Source: JAYODZ01 sp965662735 (GTDB taxonomy: Bacteria; Pseudomonadota; Alphaproteobacteria; RS24). From it: 64,000 nucleotides of DNA. Where the stretch lies: contig CBFIIU010000004.1 in NCBI GenBank assembly GCA_965662735.1, forward strand, positions 1-64,000, given 5' to 3'. Below the pieces are notes generated by a model. It saw only the letters and a program-made list of their open reading frames with translations, was not told the DNA's origin and made no database searches. Shown here piece after piece: positions 7,267 through 16,556 of the stretch (positions are counted from its first letter, which is position 1; every line of letters starts with the position of its first letter). A program made the position numbers and the translations under genes.

Positions 7267-7296
7267 TCTCGCGAGAGCTATGATCTTATAAGATCA
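7267..7296. promoter_or_regulatory. Two adjacent palindromes upstream of acs
   Basis: TCTCGCGAGA (7267-7276) is a perfect 10-bp palindrome and TGATCTTATAAGATCA (7281-7296) a perfect 16-bp palindrome, separated by 4 bp. They lie 95-124 bp before the acs start codon, in the only sizeable spacer ahead of that gene. The arrangement suggests a dimeric regulator of acetate use or a neighbouring pair of sites; no particular regulator is recognised. Confidence 0.45.
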
Positions 7297-7390
7297 ATGA
7301 AAAACACACTTGCATGGTCGGCGAAGGTTGTTGATTTAATCCACTGACCGTAAGACCTGTGCACGATCAGGCCCCAATAGGAGACAAGCC

Positions 7391-9334
7391 ATGACTGATG
7401 ATGTCATCATTCCCGTAAGTAAAAATGCAGCCCAATCTGCTCTCATAAATGCAGCGCAATATGAGGCCCTGTATGCGGAGAGTATTTCAGACCCTGATGC
7501 GTTTTGGCGCACCCACGGGCAGCGGATCGATTGGATGCGCCCGTTTACCAAGGTTAAAAATACCCAATATGGGAAAGACCATGTCAGCATCAAATGGTAT
7601 GAGGACGGATCGCTGAATGCCTGCGTAAATTGTGTCGACCGTCATCTGGAGACGCGCGGCGACCAAACAGCAATTATTTGGGAGGGCGATGAGCCGGATC
7701 AAGATGCCCACATCACCTATCGGCAGTTACATGAGGCGGTGTGCCGGCTGGCAAATGCGTTAAAGGCGCGCGGCGTCAAAAAAGGGGATCGGGTGACCAT
7801 TTATATGCCGATGATCCCCGAAGCCTGTTACGCCATGCTCGCCTGTGCGCGAATTGGAGCCGTGCACTCGGTTGTGTTTGGAGGCTTCTCGCCCGATGCT
7901 TTGGCTGGCCGTATTTTGGATTGCGACAGCACTTGTGTCATCACAGCGGATGAAGGGGTGCGCGGCGGCAAAGCCATTCCCCTGAAAGCCAATACGGATG
8001 CCGCCTTAGCCCAATGCCCAGATGTCCACAGTGTACTTGTCGTCAAACGGACAGGGGGCGCGGTCACGATGCAGCCTGATCGCGATGTCTGGTATCACGA
8101 ACTTACCGCCCGAATGGATGCCAACTGTGCTGCCGAAGAAATGAACGCCGAGGACCCGCTTTTTATTCTGTACACGTCCGGCTCGACAGGGAAGCCGAAA
8201 GGGGTCTTGCATACGACAGGCGGTTATATGGTCTATGCATCAATGACCCATCAATATGTGTTCGATTATCATGATGGAGAAGTGTATTGGTGCACGGCCG
8301 ATGTGGGCTGGGTCACAGGGCATTCTTACATTGTGTATGGGCCGCTTGCGAATGGCGCCACAACTTTAATGTTTGAGGGCGTGCCCAATTACCCCGATAG
8401 CGGACGGTTCTGGCAGGTGTGTGACAAACATCAGGTCAATATTTTTTACACAGCGCCCACCGCCCTCCGCGCCTTAATGCGCGAAGGTGAACAGCCGGTG
8501 AAGGCGAGTCGGCGCAGCTCATTACGTTTGCTGGGCTCAGTGGGCGAGCCGATTAATCCGGAGGCTTGGCTGTGGTATCATCGGGTGGTGGGCGAAGAGC
8601 GATGCCCCATTGTCGACACTTGGTGGCAGACCGAAACGGGCGGCATCTTGATTACGCCACTTCCTGGAGCCACACCCCTTAAACCGGGCTCGGCAACGCG
8701 GCCCTTTTTTGGCATCGCGCCTGTGCTGGTGGACACAGAAGGCAAACTCCTCGATGGGGCCACATCGGGAAATTTATGTATTGCCGATAGCTGGCCAGGC
8801 CAAATGCGCACAGTCTATGGAGACCATCAACGCTTCATCGACACCTATTTCATTCAATATCCTGGCTATTATTTTACCGGTGATGGCTGCCGGCGCGATG
8901 AAGATGGGTATTATTGGATCACCGGGCGGGTCGATGATGTGTTGAATGTTTCAGGGCACCGCTTGGGCACCGCCGAGGTGGAAAGCGCTTTGGTCGCACA
9001 TCCTAAAGTCGCCGAGGCCGCCGTTGTCGGCTACCCGCATGATATTAAAGGGCAAGGAATTTATTGCTACGTCACTTTAAATGCCGGCGAGGCTGATAGC
9101 GGGTATTTGCGAGAGGAATTGGTTAAATGGGTGCGCAAGGAAATTGGCCCCATCGCAACACCCGATCTGCTGCAATTCGCCCCCGGTTTACCGAAAACCC
9201 GCTCGGGCAAAATTATGCGCCGCATCTTGCGCAAAATCGCCGAAGATGATTTTTCTAATCTCGGGGACACGTCAACCTTGGCTGACCCCGCAGTGGTCAC
9301 GGATTTGATCGATAATCGTCAAAATCGGGGTTAG
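7391..9334 (+). CDS. acs: Acetyl-CoA synthetase (AMP-forming)
   Basis: Activates acetate to acetyl-CoA through acetyl-AMP. 647 residues, the normal Acs size. Motifs in order: the AMP-binding loop YTSGSTGKPKG at about residue 260; WWQTETGG; YFTGDGCRRDEDGYYWITGR; VDDVLNVSGHRLGTAE; and the C-terminal PKTRSGKIMRRILRKIA, whose lysine is the acetylation-controlled residue of the family. An AGGAG site sits 8 bp before the ATG. Two palindromes upstream could serve as operators. It stands alone, convergent with the SDHAF4-like gene. Confidence 0.97.
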   Translation: MTDDVIIPVSKNAAQSALINAAQYEALYAESISDPDAFWRTHGQRIDWMRPFTKVKNTQYGKDHVSIKWYEDGSLNACVNCVDRHLETRGDQTAIIWEGDEPDQDAHITYRQLHEAVCRLANALKARGVKKGDRVTIYMPMIPEACYAMLACARIGAVHSVVFGGFSPDALAGRILDCDSTCVITADEGVRGGKAIPLKANTDAALAQCPDVHSVLVVKRTGGAVTMQPDRDVWYHELTARMDANCAAEEMNAEDPLFILYTSGSTGKPKGVLHTTGGYMVYASMTHQYVFDYHDGEVYWCTADVGWVTGHSYIVYGPLANGATTLMFEGVPNYPDSGRFWQVCDKHQVNIFYTAPTALRALMREGEQPVKASRRSSLRLLGSVGEPINPEAWLWYHRVVGEERCPIVDTWWQTETGGILITPLPGATPLKPGSATRPFFGIAPVLVDTEGKLLDGATSGNLCIADSWPGQMRTVYGDHQRFIDTYFIQYPGYYFTGDGCRRDEDGYYWITGRVDDVLNVSGHRLGTAEVESALVAHPKVAEAAVVGYPHDIKGQGIYCYVTLNAGEADSGYLREELVKWVRKEIGPIATPDLLQFAPGLPKTRSGKIMRRILRKIAEDDFSNLGDTSTLADPAVVTDLIDNRQNRG

Positions 9335-9343
9335 GCGCGCGGG

Positions 9344-9526
9344 TTAAAAGTCGCAAATAATGCCCTCTTTTTCCCAATCCCCATAGCGTGTGGGCTCGGG
9401 TCCATCGCGGCCCCCTTGCTCCGATGGGCGAATTTGTGCGGGAAGATGCTCGCGCCGCTGTTTGGCTTCTTCAAGCGCGCGTCGCGCAGCCTCACGGCGG
9501 CGTTGGTCTGCTGTTGTCGCGTTCAT
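9344..9526 (-). CDS. DUF1674 / SDHAF4-like succinate dehydrogenase assembly factor
   Basis: 60 residues from the ATG at 9526 (MNATTADQRRREAARRALEEA). The C-terminus GGRDGPEPTRYGDWEKEGI followed by ICDF is the DUF1674 signature shared with mitochondrial SDHAF4, which binds newly flavinated SdhA and protects it until assembly. An upstream in-frame ATG at 9553 would add nine residues unlike the family. The gene ends 10 bp from the convergent acs stop and is divergent from rsmB, a usual alphaproteobacterial position. Confidence 0.9.
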   Translation of the reverse strand: MNATTADQRRREAARRALEEAKQRREHLPAQIRPSEQGGRDGPEPTRYGDWEKEGIICDF

Positions 9527-9618
9527 AGGGGTAATATGGGGCGGCCACCGCAATTTGCCAAGTATCTTATCGCAATCCCCTTATAGTGGGCAGCGGCAAA
9601 TCGCGCTACCATCCGGCC

Positions 9619-10935
9619 ATGAATAACAAACAAAAACCGGATCGATCTAAAGCTGCTCGGCGCCCATCGGCGGCGCTGAATTTGCGACGACAGGCCGCCG
9701 CCATGCTGACGGCCATCGAGCAGGGCAAAACATTGGATGAGGCAACCGATCATCTGCGCAAGCTCGAACCGCGCGACCATGCGCAAGCCCGCTCTATTGT
9801 GCTCACCTGCCTGCGTCATCGGGGCGAAATTCAGGCCCTCATGAACCACGCGCTCAGCAAGCCCATTCCGGCACGACCGCATTTGGCGCGGGCCTTATTG
9901 CAAGTGGGATTGGCGCAATTATGTTTCCTCGACATGGCCGATCACGCCGCCGTGAACGAAACCGTTAATGCCTGTGGGCGCGCCGAACAAGCCTATCGGG
10001 GCCTCATTCATGCGGTGCTTCGACGTATCCAACGCGAGAGGCCCGAAACCGATCCCGCGCAGAATTTGCCGGATTGGCTGCAAGAACGATGGCAATCAAC
10101 CTATGGCGCCGACATCACCTCAGCTATGGCAAAATGCATTAGCGAGCGGCCGCCTCTGGATTTGTGCTTTGCCCGTGAAGACATGGCCGATCGCTGGCAC
10201 GCAACATATGGCGCAGATCTGAGCGCGCAACGGCTGGGGCCGCAGACCATCCGATTGCCCGATGCGGGACGGGTGGAACTGTTACCCGAATATGAGCAAG
10301 GCATTTGGTGGGTTCAAGATTTTGCAGCTCAAATGGCAGCGCGCGGTTTTTCATCGCCGGGCGAGGCCCTTGATTTATGTGCCGCCCCGGGCGGAAAAAC
10401 ATTGCAGCTAGCATCTACCGGTCATGCAGTGACGGCCCTTGATATTTCAGCCAACCGGCTCGCGCGCCTGCGGGCCAATCTCGAACGTTGCCAGCAAACT
10501 GCATCGATCATTCAGGCCGATGTGATGGATTGGGCGCCAAACCAGCAATGGTCGCGGGTCTTGCTCGATGCACCCTGCTCGGCCACAGGCACCTTGCGGC
10601 GCCATCCCGACATCGCCCTGCATCGGCATCCACGCGACATTGAAGCGCGCGCACATCTTCAGCGGGAATTACTCGATCGCGCCTATTCCCTCACCGCCAT
10701 TGGCGGCGAACTGATCTATTGTGTCTGCTCGCTTGAGGTGGAAGAAGGCGAACAGCAAGCCCAAGCCTTCTCGGCGCGCCAAGAAACGGCACGGCTTCTG
10801 CCCTATACGCCGCACGAGCTCCCAGCGGCGCTGGCTGCAGCAATATTAGAGGATGGAACGATGCGCATTCGACCAGATATGCTCAGCGGCGGCGTCGACG
10901 GATTTTTCATTGCCCGCTGGCAAAGGCTGTCCTAA
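9619..10935 (+). CDS. rsmB: 16S rRNA (cytosine-967-C5)-methyltransferase
   Basis: About 438 residues. The N-terminal part is a NusB-like RNA-binding domain (RARSIVLTCLRHRGEIQALM, then AVNETVNACGR). The C-terminal Rossmann methyltransferase shows the SAM loop CAAPGGKTLQLA at about residue 254, ALDISANRLARL, QADVMDW, and the two active-site cysteines in DAPCSATGTLRRHPDI (about 317) and YCVCSLEVEEGE (about 368). The start at 9619 (MNNKQKPDRSK) is preferred over an in-frame ATG at 9586. A hairpin with a T-run follows 40 bp after the stop. Confidence 0.92.
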   Translation: MNNKQKPDRSKAARRPSAALNLRRQAAAMLTAIEQGKTLDEATDHLRKLEPRDHAQARSIVLTCLRHRGEIQALMNHALSKPIPARPHLARALLQVGLAQLCFLDMADHAAVNETVNACGRAEQAYRGLIHAVLRRIQRERPETDPAQNLPDWLQERWQSTYGADITSAMAKCISERPPLDLCFAREDMADRWHATYGADLSAQRLGPQTIRLPDAGRVELLPEYEQGIWWVQDFAAQMAARGFSSPGEALDLCAAPGGKTLQLASTGHAVTALDISANRLARLRANLERCQQTASIIQADVMDWAPNQQWSRVLLDAPCSATGTLRRHPDIALHRHPRDIEARAHLQRELLDRAYSLTAIGGELIYCVCSLEVEEGEQQAQAFSARQETARLLPYTPHELPAALAAAILEDGTMRIRPDMLSGGVDGFFIARWQRLS

Positions 10936-10976
10936 CACCTTTCCTAAAGCCCGCCTAGCGGCCGCGCTCACCGAAC

Positions 10977-11032
10977 CGCCGCCAGCATGGCCAGGTTTCC
11001 TGCCCCCGCGTCCAGGCCACTGGCGGCGTTTT
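10977..11032 (+). terminator. Intrinsic terminator after rsmB
   Basis: CGCCGCCA and TGGCC pair with GGCCA and TGGCGGCG across a small bulge to form a long GC-rich stem, followed by TTTTGATCTTT. It lies between the rsmB stop and the rpe start. Confidence 0.7.
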
Positions 11033-11085
11033 GATCTTTCGCGACGCGATTGCACAAACCAACGAACTGGCGTAAATCTTCATGC

Positions 11086-11745
11086 ATGTCAGACATCAAG
11101 ATTTCTCCATCAATCCTCGCGGCCGATTTTGCAAAGCTCGGTGAAGAGGTTGCCGCTATTTGTGAAGCGGGCTGTGACTATGTGCATGTTGATGTGATGG
11201 ATGGCCATTTTGTTCCCAATATTACCATCGGGCCCGATGTCGTTGCCGCCATAAAGCCCCATGCCAGCCGCCCGCTCGATGTGCATTTGATGATTGCGCC
11301 GGTTGACCTCTTTATCGAAGCTTTCGCCAAAGCCGGCGCCGATATTATTACGTTTCACCCCGAAGCGGGGCCACACCCGCACCGAACCATTCAAACTATT
11401 CACGCTGCCGGCGCGAAAGCGGGGCTCTCGCTTAATCCAGGAACACCGGTCAGCCTGATTGAGCCTTTGCTCGACGAGGTTGATCTCATTTTGGTGATGT
11501 CTGTGAACCCAGGCTTTGGCGGACAGAAATTTATCAACAGTCAAATCGAAAAAATTCGAACCCTGCGGCAGATGATCGACGCGTCGGGTCGGTCGATTGA
11601 TCTTGAAGTCGATGGCGGCATCACCCCCGAAACGGCACCCGCTGTGATTGAGGCAGGCGCAAATATGTTAGTGGCGGGCACAGCTGTCTTCAAAGGCGGG
11701 CCGGCGACCTACGCCGACCAAATCGCGCGTCTTCGCGGGGCCTAG
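11086..11745 (+). CDS. rpe: Ribulose-phosphate 3-epimerase
   Basis: Interconverts ribulose 5-phosphate and xylulose 5-phosphate. 219 residues from MSDIKISPSILAADFAKLGEE; the frame is open from 11050, but the family begins at 11086. The TIM-barrel motifs are HVDVMDGHFVPNITIGPDVV, LDVHLMI, LVMSVNPGFGGQKFI, DLEVDGGITPETA and ANMLVAGTAVF, which include the metal-binding His and Asp residues. It is followed after 4 bp by the heparinase-like gene and is probably co-transcribed with it. Confidence 0.96.
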   Translation: MSDIKISPSILAADFAKLGEEVAAICEAGCDYVHVDVMDGHFVPNITIGPDVVAAIKPHASRPLDVHLMIAPVDLFIEAFAKAGADIITFHPEAGPHPHRTIQTIHAAGAKAGLSLNPGTPVSLIEPLLDEVDLILVMSVNPGFGGQKFINSQIEKIRTLRQMIDASGRSIDLEVDGGITPETAPAVIEAGANMLVAGTAVFKGGPATYADQIARLRGA

Positions 11746-11749
11746 CCCG

Positions 11750-13474
11750 ATGATCAAAGCAGATCAAGCCGGTCTGTTCGTTGACACGACCCGAACCTTA
11801 TTTCGTCGGGGACGCGCATCTTTCACAAGTTTCCGAGCCCGATGGTCGTTGGCTGCTCGGGCAGATAATGCCAGCGACATGCTCTTTTGCTACCCATCCC
11901 ATTTGCGGATAGGGAACCGCGCTTTGGGCGAGGCCCTGCTCGCGGGTGATCTGAGCATTGGCGGGGGACGGATTGAAATGGAGGCATTACCTCCACACTT
12001 ATTCACCGTGAAACCGCCGAGCGATACTTGGGCGCGCTCAGCCTATAGCTTCGACTGGCTGTGCGATTTATTGGCGACCCGAAAGCCCGAGGCCATTGGC
12101 TTCATCAGCCGATCTATTTTGCATTTCTGTCATGCGCGGCTTGATCGGCAGTCCAGCGCGCGAGCGCCCGAAATCATCGCACGACGCCTGATGCGGTGGA
12201 GTTTATTTGTCGGAGCTGCGCGCGACCAAATTTCCATCGTCGACCGCAATTTAATTTTGTTCCATGCCCAACGCGATGCCCGCTTGCTCGCGCAATTATC
12301 GGATAGTGCGGATGAGGGAAAGCCGCGGCTCGAGGCGGCGCTCGGCCAAGCCCTGACCGCTTTATGGCTGGCCAATTGCATCGATATGTTGCGCCCCGCC
12401 ATGGACGCAGTTGGCAAAGAGTTTCGTCGGCAGGTTTTGCCCGATGGAGGGCCGACGGATCGTGCCCCTGAAACGCTGTTCAATCTTCTGGCAGATACCC
12501 AAGCCCTCATGATCGGCCTGCGCGAGCGCGACATCAGCCCACCAAGTTTTCTTGAGGAACTTGTGCCGCGCATGGAAAATATGCTGATGTTCTTAACCCT
12601 CAGTGATGGCGCTTTGGCGCAGTTTCACGGGGGCACCATGCGCAGTGCTGCCGAGGTCGCGGCGCATCGCCCAAGCGGCAAAACCAAGGTCGAGTTTAAG
12701 TTTGCACAGCGCACAGGCTATCAAAGGCTTATTGGTGGAAAATCTACCATTCTGGTGGATAGCGGCTCAATTCCAAAAGGCCCCTTCGCTCGCGAAGCCC
12801 ATCTCAGTCCCCTCGCCTTCGAATTTTCACATGGCGAAGATCGGATTTTTGTGAATTGCGGGACCTGCCGGCTTCTCGGGGAACAATGGAATTTAGCCAC
12901 GCGCGGAATTGGTGGTCACACAACAGCCCATTTTACCCGCGATGTGCATGACCCGTTTTTAACGGAAGGGATTGCCGGCAAAACTTTAGGCCCGCGACTA
13001 ATCGCGCCTGAATTCGATGTCACGACACGGCGCACCGACAGTCATAATGGCATGTGGTTAGATGGGCACCATAATTATTTTGTGCAAAGCCATGGCTATA
13101 CCGCATTGAAGCGCCTGTATCTGTCCGCTGATGGGCTGGATTTTCGGGGCCAAGATCGTTTTGTGGCTGTACCGGCGGCCATGCCGCGACAGCAAAGCGA
13201 CTATGTTGTGCGCTTTCATCTTCACCCCGACATCACAGCCAGTTTACAAGCCGGAGGCATGGCCTGCTTATTGATCACCCGCTCCGGGCGGGGCTGGCAA
13301 TTTCGGGCCAAGGGGCCGAGCGGCAGCTCGCTTCATTTGGAGCCCAGCATCTATATGGGCCCAACGGGCTATCCGGAAAAAACCCAACAAATCGTGCTGG
13401 CCGGCCAAGTGGGCGATGAGGTCGGCATGCGGTGGGCATTGAAATTCGCTGGGCAGTTGCGTCGACGGCGATAA
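11750..13474 (+). CDS. Heparinase II/III-family protein
   Basis: 574 residues. The N-terminal two fifths are helical (SFDWLCDLLATRKPEA, ALTALWLANCIDMLRPAMD); the C-terminal part is the beta-rich heparinase II/III-like domain (ILVDSGSIPKGPFAREAHLS, AFEFSHGEDRIFVNCG, then HTTAHFTRDVH, SHNGMWLDGHHNYF). Family members are polysaccharide lyases, but this group sits between rpe and purH in many alphaproteobacteria and its substrate is not known. No signal peptide is evident. The gene begins 4 bp after rpe. Confidence 0.85.
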   Translation: MIKADQAGLFVDTTRTLFRRGRASFTSFRARWSLAARADNASDMLFCYPSHLRIGNRALGEALLAGDLSIGGGRIEMEALPPHLFTVKPPSDTWARSAYSFDWLCDLLATRKPEAIGFISRSILHFCHARLDRQSSARAPEIIARRLMRWSLFVGAARDQISIVDRNLILFHAQRDARLLAQLSDSADEGKPRLEAALGQALTALWLANCIDMLRPAMDAVGKEFRRQVLPDGGPTDRAPETLFNLLADTQALMIGLRERDISPPSFLEELVPRMENMLMFLTLSDGALAQFHGGTMRSAAEVAAHRPSGKTKVEFKFAQRTGYQRLIGGKSTILVDSGSIPKGPFAREAHLSPLAFEFSHGEDRIFVNCGTCRLLGEQWNLATRGIGGHTTAHFTRDVHDPFLTEGIAGKTLGPRLIAPEFDVTTRRTDSHNGMWLDGHHNYFVQSHGYTALKRLYLSADGLDFRGQDRFVAVPAAMPRQQSDYVVRFHLHPDITASLQAGGMACLLITRSGRGWQFRAKGPSGSSLHLEPSIYMGPTGYPEKTQQIVLAGQVGDEVGMRWALKFAGQLRRRR

Positions 13475-13629
13475 ATATGGCATGAAAGCCCTTCCATGTG
13501 TGGCGGAAGAGCCCGAGCGGCCATCACACGACAAGCACCTGTCACGCTTGCCCTGTCACAGCCCGGTACGATCGGGCGTCTAGTTGAACATCGGTCTTTC
13601 GCAAGCCAAAGGCCTTTATGAGGATTGTT

Positions 13630-15213
13630 ATGACGAAGAGCATTCACCGTGCCCTAATTTCTGTATCGGACAAAGAAGGAATTGTTGAGTTCGCGACAGC
13701 CCTCGCCGAACGGGGCGTTGAATTAATCTCAACGGGGGGAACGCATCGTCTGTTACGCGAGGCCGGGCTCGAGGTTAGCGATGTGGCAAGCCTCACAGGA
13801 TTTCCAGAGATGATGGATGGACGTGTCAAAACCTTACACCCCGGCGTCCATGGTGGCCTTTTGGCCATTCGCAACAATGCCGAACATCAAGCGGCCATGC
13901 ACGAGCACCATATCCAAGCCATTGATCTGTTGGTGGTGAACCTCTACCCCTTCGAAACCGTGCGGGCGGCGGGCGCCGACTATGACACCTGCATCGAGAA
14001 CATTGATATAGGGGGGCCCGCAATGATACGCGCGGCTGCAAAAAACCATGCCGATGTGACCGTGGTGGTCGATGCGGCGGATTATGCGCGCGTCTTGGCT
14101 GAAATGGACGAACAAAGCGGGGCGACCCAATTGGACACGCGGCGCGCGCTCGCGCAAAAGGCTTATGCTCGCACCGCGGCCTATGATGCGGCCATTTCAA
14201 ACTGGATGGCCGAGGCGCTGGATGTGAGCATGCCAACCTATCGCGCGGTCGGGGGGCGGCTGCAACAAAGCTTGCGCTACGGCGAGAACCCACATCAATC
14301 TGCCGGATTTTATGTTTCAGGTGAAACGCGGTTTGGCGTCGCGACGGCAGCGCAACTTCAGGGCAAAGAACTTTCCTACAATAATATTAATGACACCGAT
14401 GCGGCCTTTGAATTGGTCGCTGAATTCAACCCCGAGGAACGCGCGGCCTGCGCGATTATCAAGCATGCCAACCCGTGTGGGGTGGCCACCGCCCAGGATC
14501 TGACCACCGCTTTTGAGCTTGCTTTGCGGTGCGACCCGGTGAGTGCCTTTGGCGGCATCATCGCTCTCAATCGCGCGCTCGATGCCGAGACAGCCGATCG
14601 GATTACACAAATTTTCACCGAAGTGATTATCGCGCCCGCCGCCACTGAGGAAGCCCGCGCCATTGTCGCAAAGAAGAAAAATCTGCGTCTTTTGGTGAGC
14701 GGAGGATTGCCCGATCCCTCCGCCCCTGGTTTGTCGATCCGCAACGTAGCCGGAGGCTATCTTGTACAAAACCGAGACATTGGGCGCATTGACCCGAGTA
14801 AACTACAAATTGTAACGAGACGCGCTCCGAGTGCCGAAGAAATGGCCGATTTGATATTTGCCTTCCGCGTGGCCAAACACGTCAAATCAAACGCCATTGT
14901 CTATGCAAAAAATGGGGCAACGGTGGGAATTGGGGCTGGCCAAATGAGCCGGCTCGATAGCAGCCGCATTGCCGCACGCAAAGCCGAAGATGCAACCGAA
15001 GCGGCAGGCCTTGATACAAATTTAGCGATAGGCTCGGTGGTCGCGTCAGATGCCTTCTTCCCCTTTGCCGACGGGCTATTGAGTGCGGCCGAGGCTGGGG
15101 CGACCGCCATCATTCAGCCTGGCGGAAGTATGCGTGACGATGAGGTAATTGCAGCCGCCGATGATGCAGGCCTTGCAATGGTCTTTACCGGAATGCGCCA
15201 CTTCCGACATTAG
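13630..15213 (+). CDS. purH: Bifunctional AICAR transformylase / IMP cyclohydrolase
   Basis: Catalyses the last two steps of IMP synthesis. About 527 residues. The N-terminal MGS-like cyclohydrolase domain begins HRALISVSDKEGIVEFA, with STGGTHRLL, TGFPEMMDGRVKTLHP and VNLYPFE; the transformylase domain has LRYGENPHQSAGFY, GKELSYNNINDTDAA and IIKHANPCG, ending with DAFFPFADGLLSAAEAGA and GMRHFRH. The ATG at 13630 is preferred over 13618 because it follows GAGG. About 155 bp precede it; no riboswitch was identified there. A bidirectional terminator follows. Confidence 0.97.
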   Translation: MTKSIHRALISVSDKEGIVEFATALAERGVELISTGGTHRLLREAGLEVSDVASLTGFPEMMDGRVKTLHPGVHGGLLAIRNNAEHQAAMHEHHIQAIDLLVVNLYPFETVRAAGADYDTCIENIDIGGPAMIRAAAKNHADVTVVVDAADYARVLAEMDEQSGATQLDTRRALAQKAYARTAAYDAAISNWMAEALDVSMPTYRAVGGRLQQSLRYGENPHQSAGFYVSGETRFGVATAAQLQGKELSYNNINDTDAAFELVAEFNPEERAACAIIKHANPCGVATAQDLTTAFELALRCDPVSAFGGIIALNRALDAETADRITQIFTEVIIAPAATEEARAIVAKKKNLRLLVSGGLPDPSAPGLSIRNVAGGYLVQNRDIGRIDPSKLQIVTRRAPSAEEMADLIFAFRVAKHVKSNAIVYAKNGATVGIGAGQMSRLDSSRIAARKAEDATEAAGLDTNLAIGSVVASDAFFPFADGLLSAAEAGATAIIQPGGSMRDDEVIAAADDAGLAMVFTGMRHFRH

Positions 15214-15230
15214 GCGGCAGCCCAAGAAAA

Positions 15231-15256
15231 AAAGGGCGACCCGAAGATCGCCCTTT
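15231..15256. terminator. Bidirectional intrinsic terminator between purH and the acyl-CoA dehydrogenase
   Basis: AAAGGGCGA and TCGCCCTTT form a perfect 9-bp stem around an 8-base loop. On the minus strand the stem is followed by an uninterrupted run of T; on the plus strand the T-run is short and broken. It lies between two convergent genes and can serve both. Confidence 0.85.
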
Positions 15257-15278
15257 ATTAAACCATCTGTGGGGTCGC

Positions 15279-16430
15279 TTACAGTGCGCGGGCGACCAAC
15301 ATCCGCATGATTTCATTCGACCCACCATAAATACGTTGCACACGGGCATCCGTATAAAGACGGCTGATCGGATATTCATCCATATACCCATAGCCACCAA
15401 AAAATTGCAGGCAGGTATCGATCACTTCACATTGGCGTTCGGTCACCCAAAATTTAGCCGCTGACGCTGAAGCCGCGTCCAATTTGCCTTTCAGCAATTG
15501 AACCGTTAACTGATCCACCAAAGCCCGGGCGGCCATCCAATGAGCCTTACATTCCGCAAGCTTGAATTGCGTGTTTTGATAATCAAAGATTGCCGTGCCG
15601 AAGGTCGTCCGCTGGCGGGTGTAATCGAGGGTCAGTTCGATGGCGCGCTCCATCGCGGCCACGCCCTGATTGGCGATAATCAAACGCTCTTGCGGCAATT
15701 GTTGCATCAACTGATAAAAGCCACGGCCTTCTTCGCCCCCTAAGAGATTACTCATGGGAATTTTGACATCGTCAAAAAACAATTCGGAGGTGTCGGCGGC
15801 ATGTTGGCCCATTTTGTCGAGGTTACGCCCCCGACGAAACCCATCGGCCTCGGCCGTCTCAACGATCATCAGAGAAATACCTTTGGAGCCTTGGCTCGGA
15901 TCGGTTTTACAGACCACCAAAATCAAGTCGGCCGTTTGGCCATTCGAGATGAAGGTTTTCGAACCATTCAGCACATATTGATTGCCGTCTTTTTTGGCGG
16001 TTGTTTTGACGGCTTGTAAATCGGAACCAGTTCCAGGCTCGGTCATCGCAATCGCGCAGACCAAATCGCCTGAAGCCATTTTCGGCAGATATTTTTGTTT
16101 CTGCTCTTCTGTGCCATAGGCCAAGAAATAATGCGCACAAATTGCCGAATGCACGACATTGCCAAAACCAACAACTGAGCAACGCTCCATCTCTTCAGCC
16201 AGAATGGCTTCATGGGCGTAGGTGCCGCCGGCACCCCCAAATTCCTCTGGAATGGACGCGCACAGCAAGCCCGCTTGCCCGGCTGTGTGCCATGCGTCCC
16301 GATCGACATAACCTTGCTTCGTCCATTTATCGCTCTGAGGAGCGAATTCACGCGTATAAAATTTCTGGACAGCGTCTTTAAAGATCGACAAATCTTCGGT
16401 CATCCAGGGGGTTTCATGTTCTACAAGCAT
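15279..16430 (-). CDS. Acyl-CoA dehydrogenase
   Basis: 383 residues, the standard length. Flavin-linked oxidation of acyl-CoA to enoyl-CoA. FAD and substrate motifs are clear: VCAIAMTEPGTGSDLQAVKT, YVLNGSKTFISNG, QERLIIANQGVAAMERAI, TIEYTRQR-like TLDYTRQRTTFG, QFFGGYGYMDEYPISRLY and the C-terminal RIYGGSNEIMRMLVAR. The overall sequence resembles the long-chain or citronellyl-type dehydrogenases. An AGGAG site precedes the ATG. It lies 126 bp after the acyl-CoA dehydrogenase-like gene on the same strand, so an operon is possible. The chain-length preference cannot be read. Confidence 0.93.
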   Translation of the reverse strand: MLVEHETPWMTEDLSIFKDAVQKFYTREFAPQSDKWTKQGYVDRDAWHTAGQAGLLCASIPEEFGGAGGTYAHEAILAEEMERCSVVGFGNVVHSAICAHYFLAYGTEEQKQKYLPKMASGDLVCAIAMTEPGTGSDLQAVKTTAKKDGNQYVLNGSKTFISNGQTADLILVVCKTDPSQGSKGISLMIVETAEADGFRRGRNLDKMGQHAADTSELFFDDVKIPMSNLLGGEEGRGFYQLMQQLPQERLIIANQGVAAMERAIELTLDYTRQRTTFGTAIFDYQNTQFKLAECKAHWMAARALVDQLTVQLLKGKLDAASASAAKFWVTERQCEVIDTCLQFFGGYGYMDEYPISRLYTDARVQRIYGGSNEIMRMLVARAL

Positions 16431-16556
16431 TTGACATCTCCTCTTCGCGACATGCAGTGTCGGCTCACCTGGCTCAAGAATAGTCTGTGAAGCCGCATTT
16501 GCCTAGCCTTGCACTCGTCGGACAGGCGCCTGCGACATTTTGGAACCCAAGCGAGC

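Noticed and set aside
13475..13629. Possible ZTP (pfl) riboswitch upstream of purH
   Set aside because: Such riboswitches precede purH elsewhere, but I could not match the conserved core and junction here; a covariance-model search would decide.
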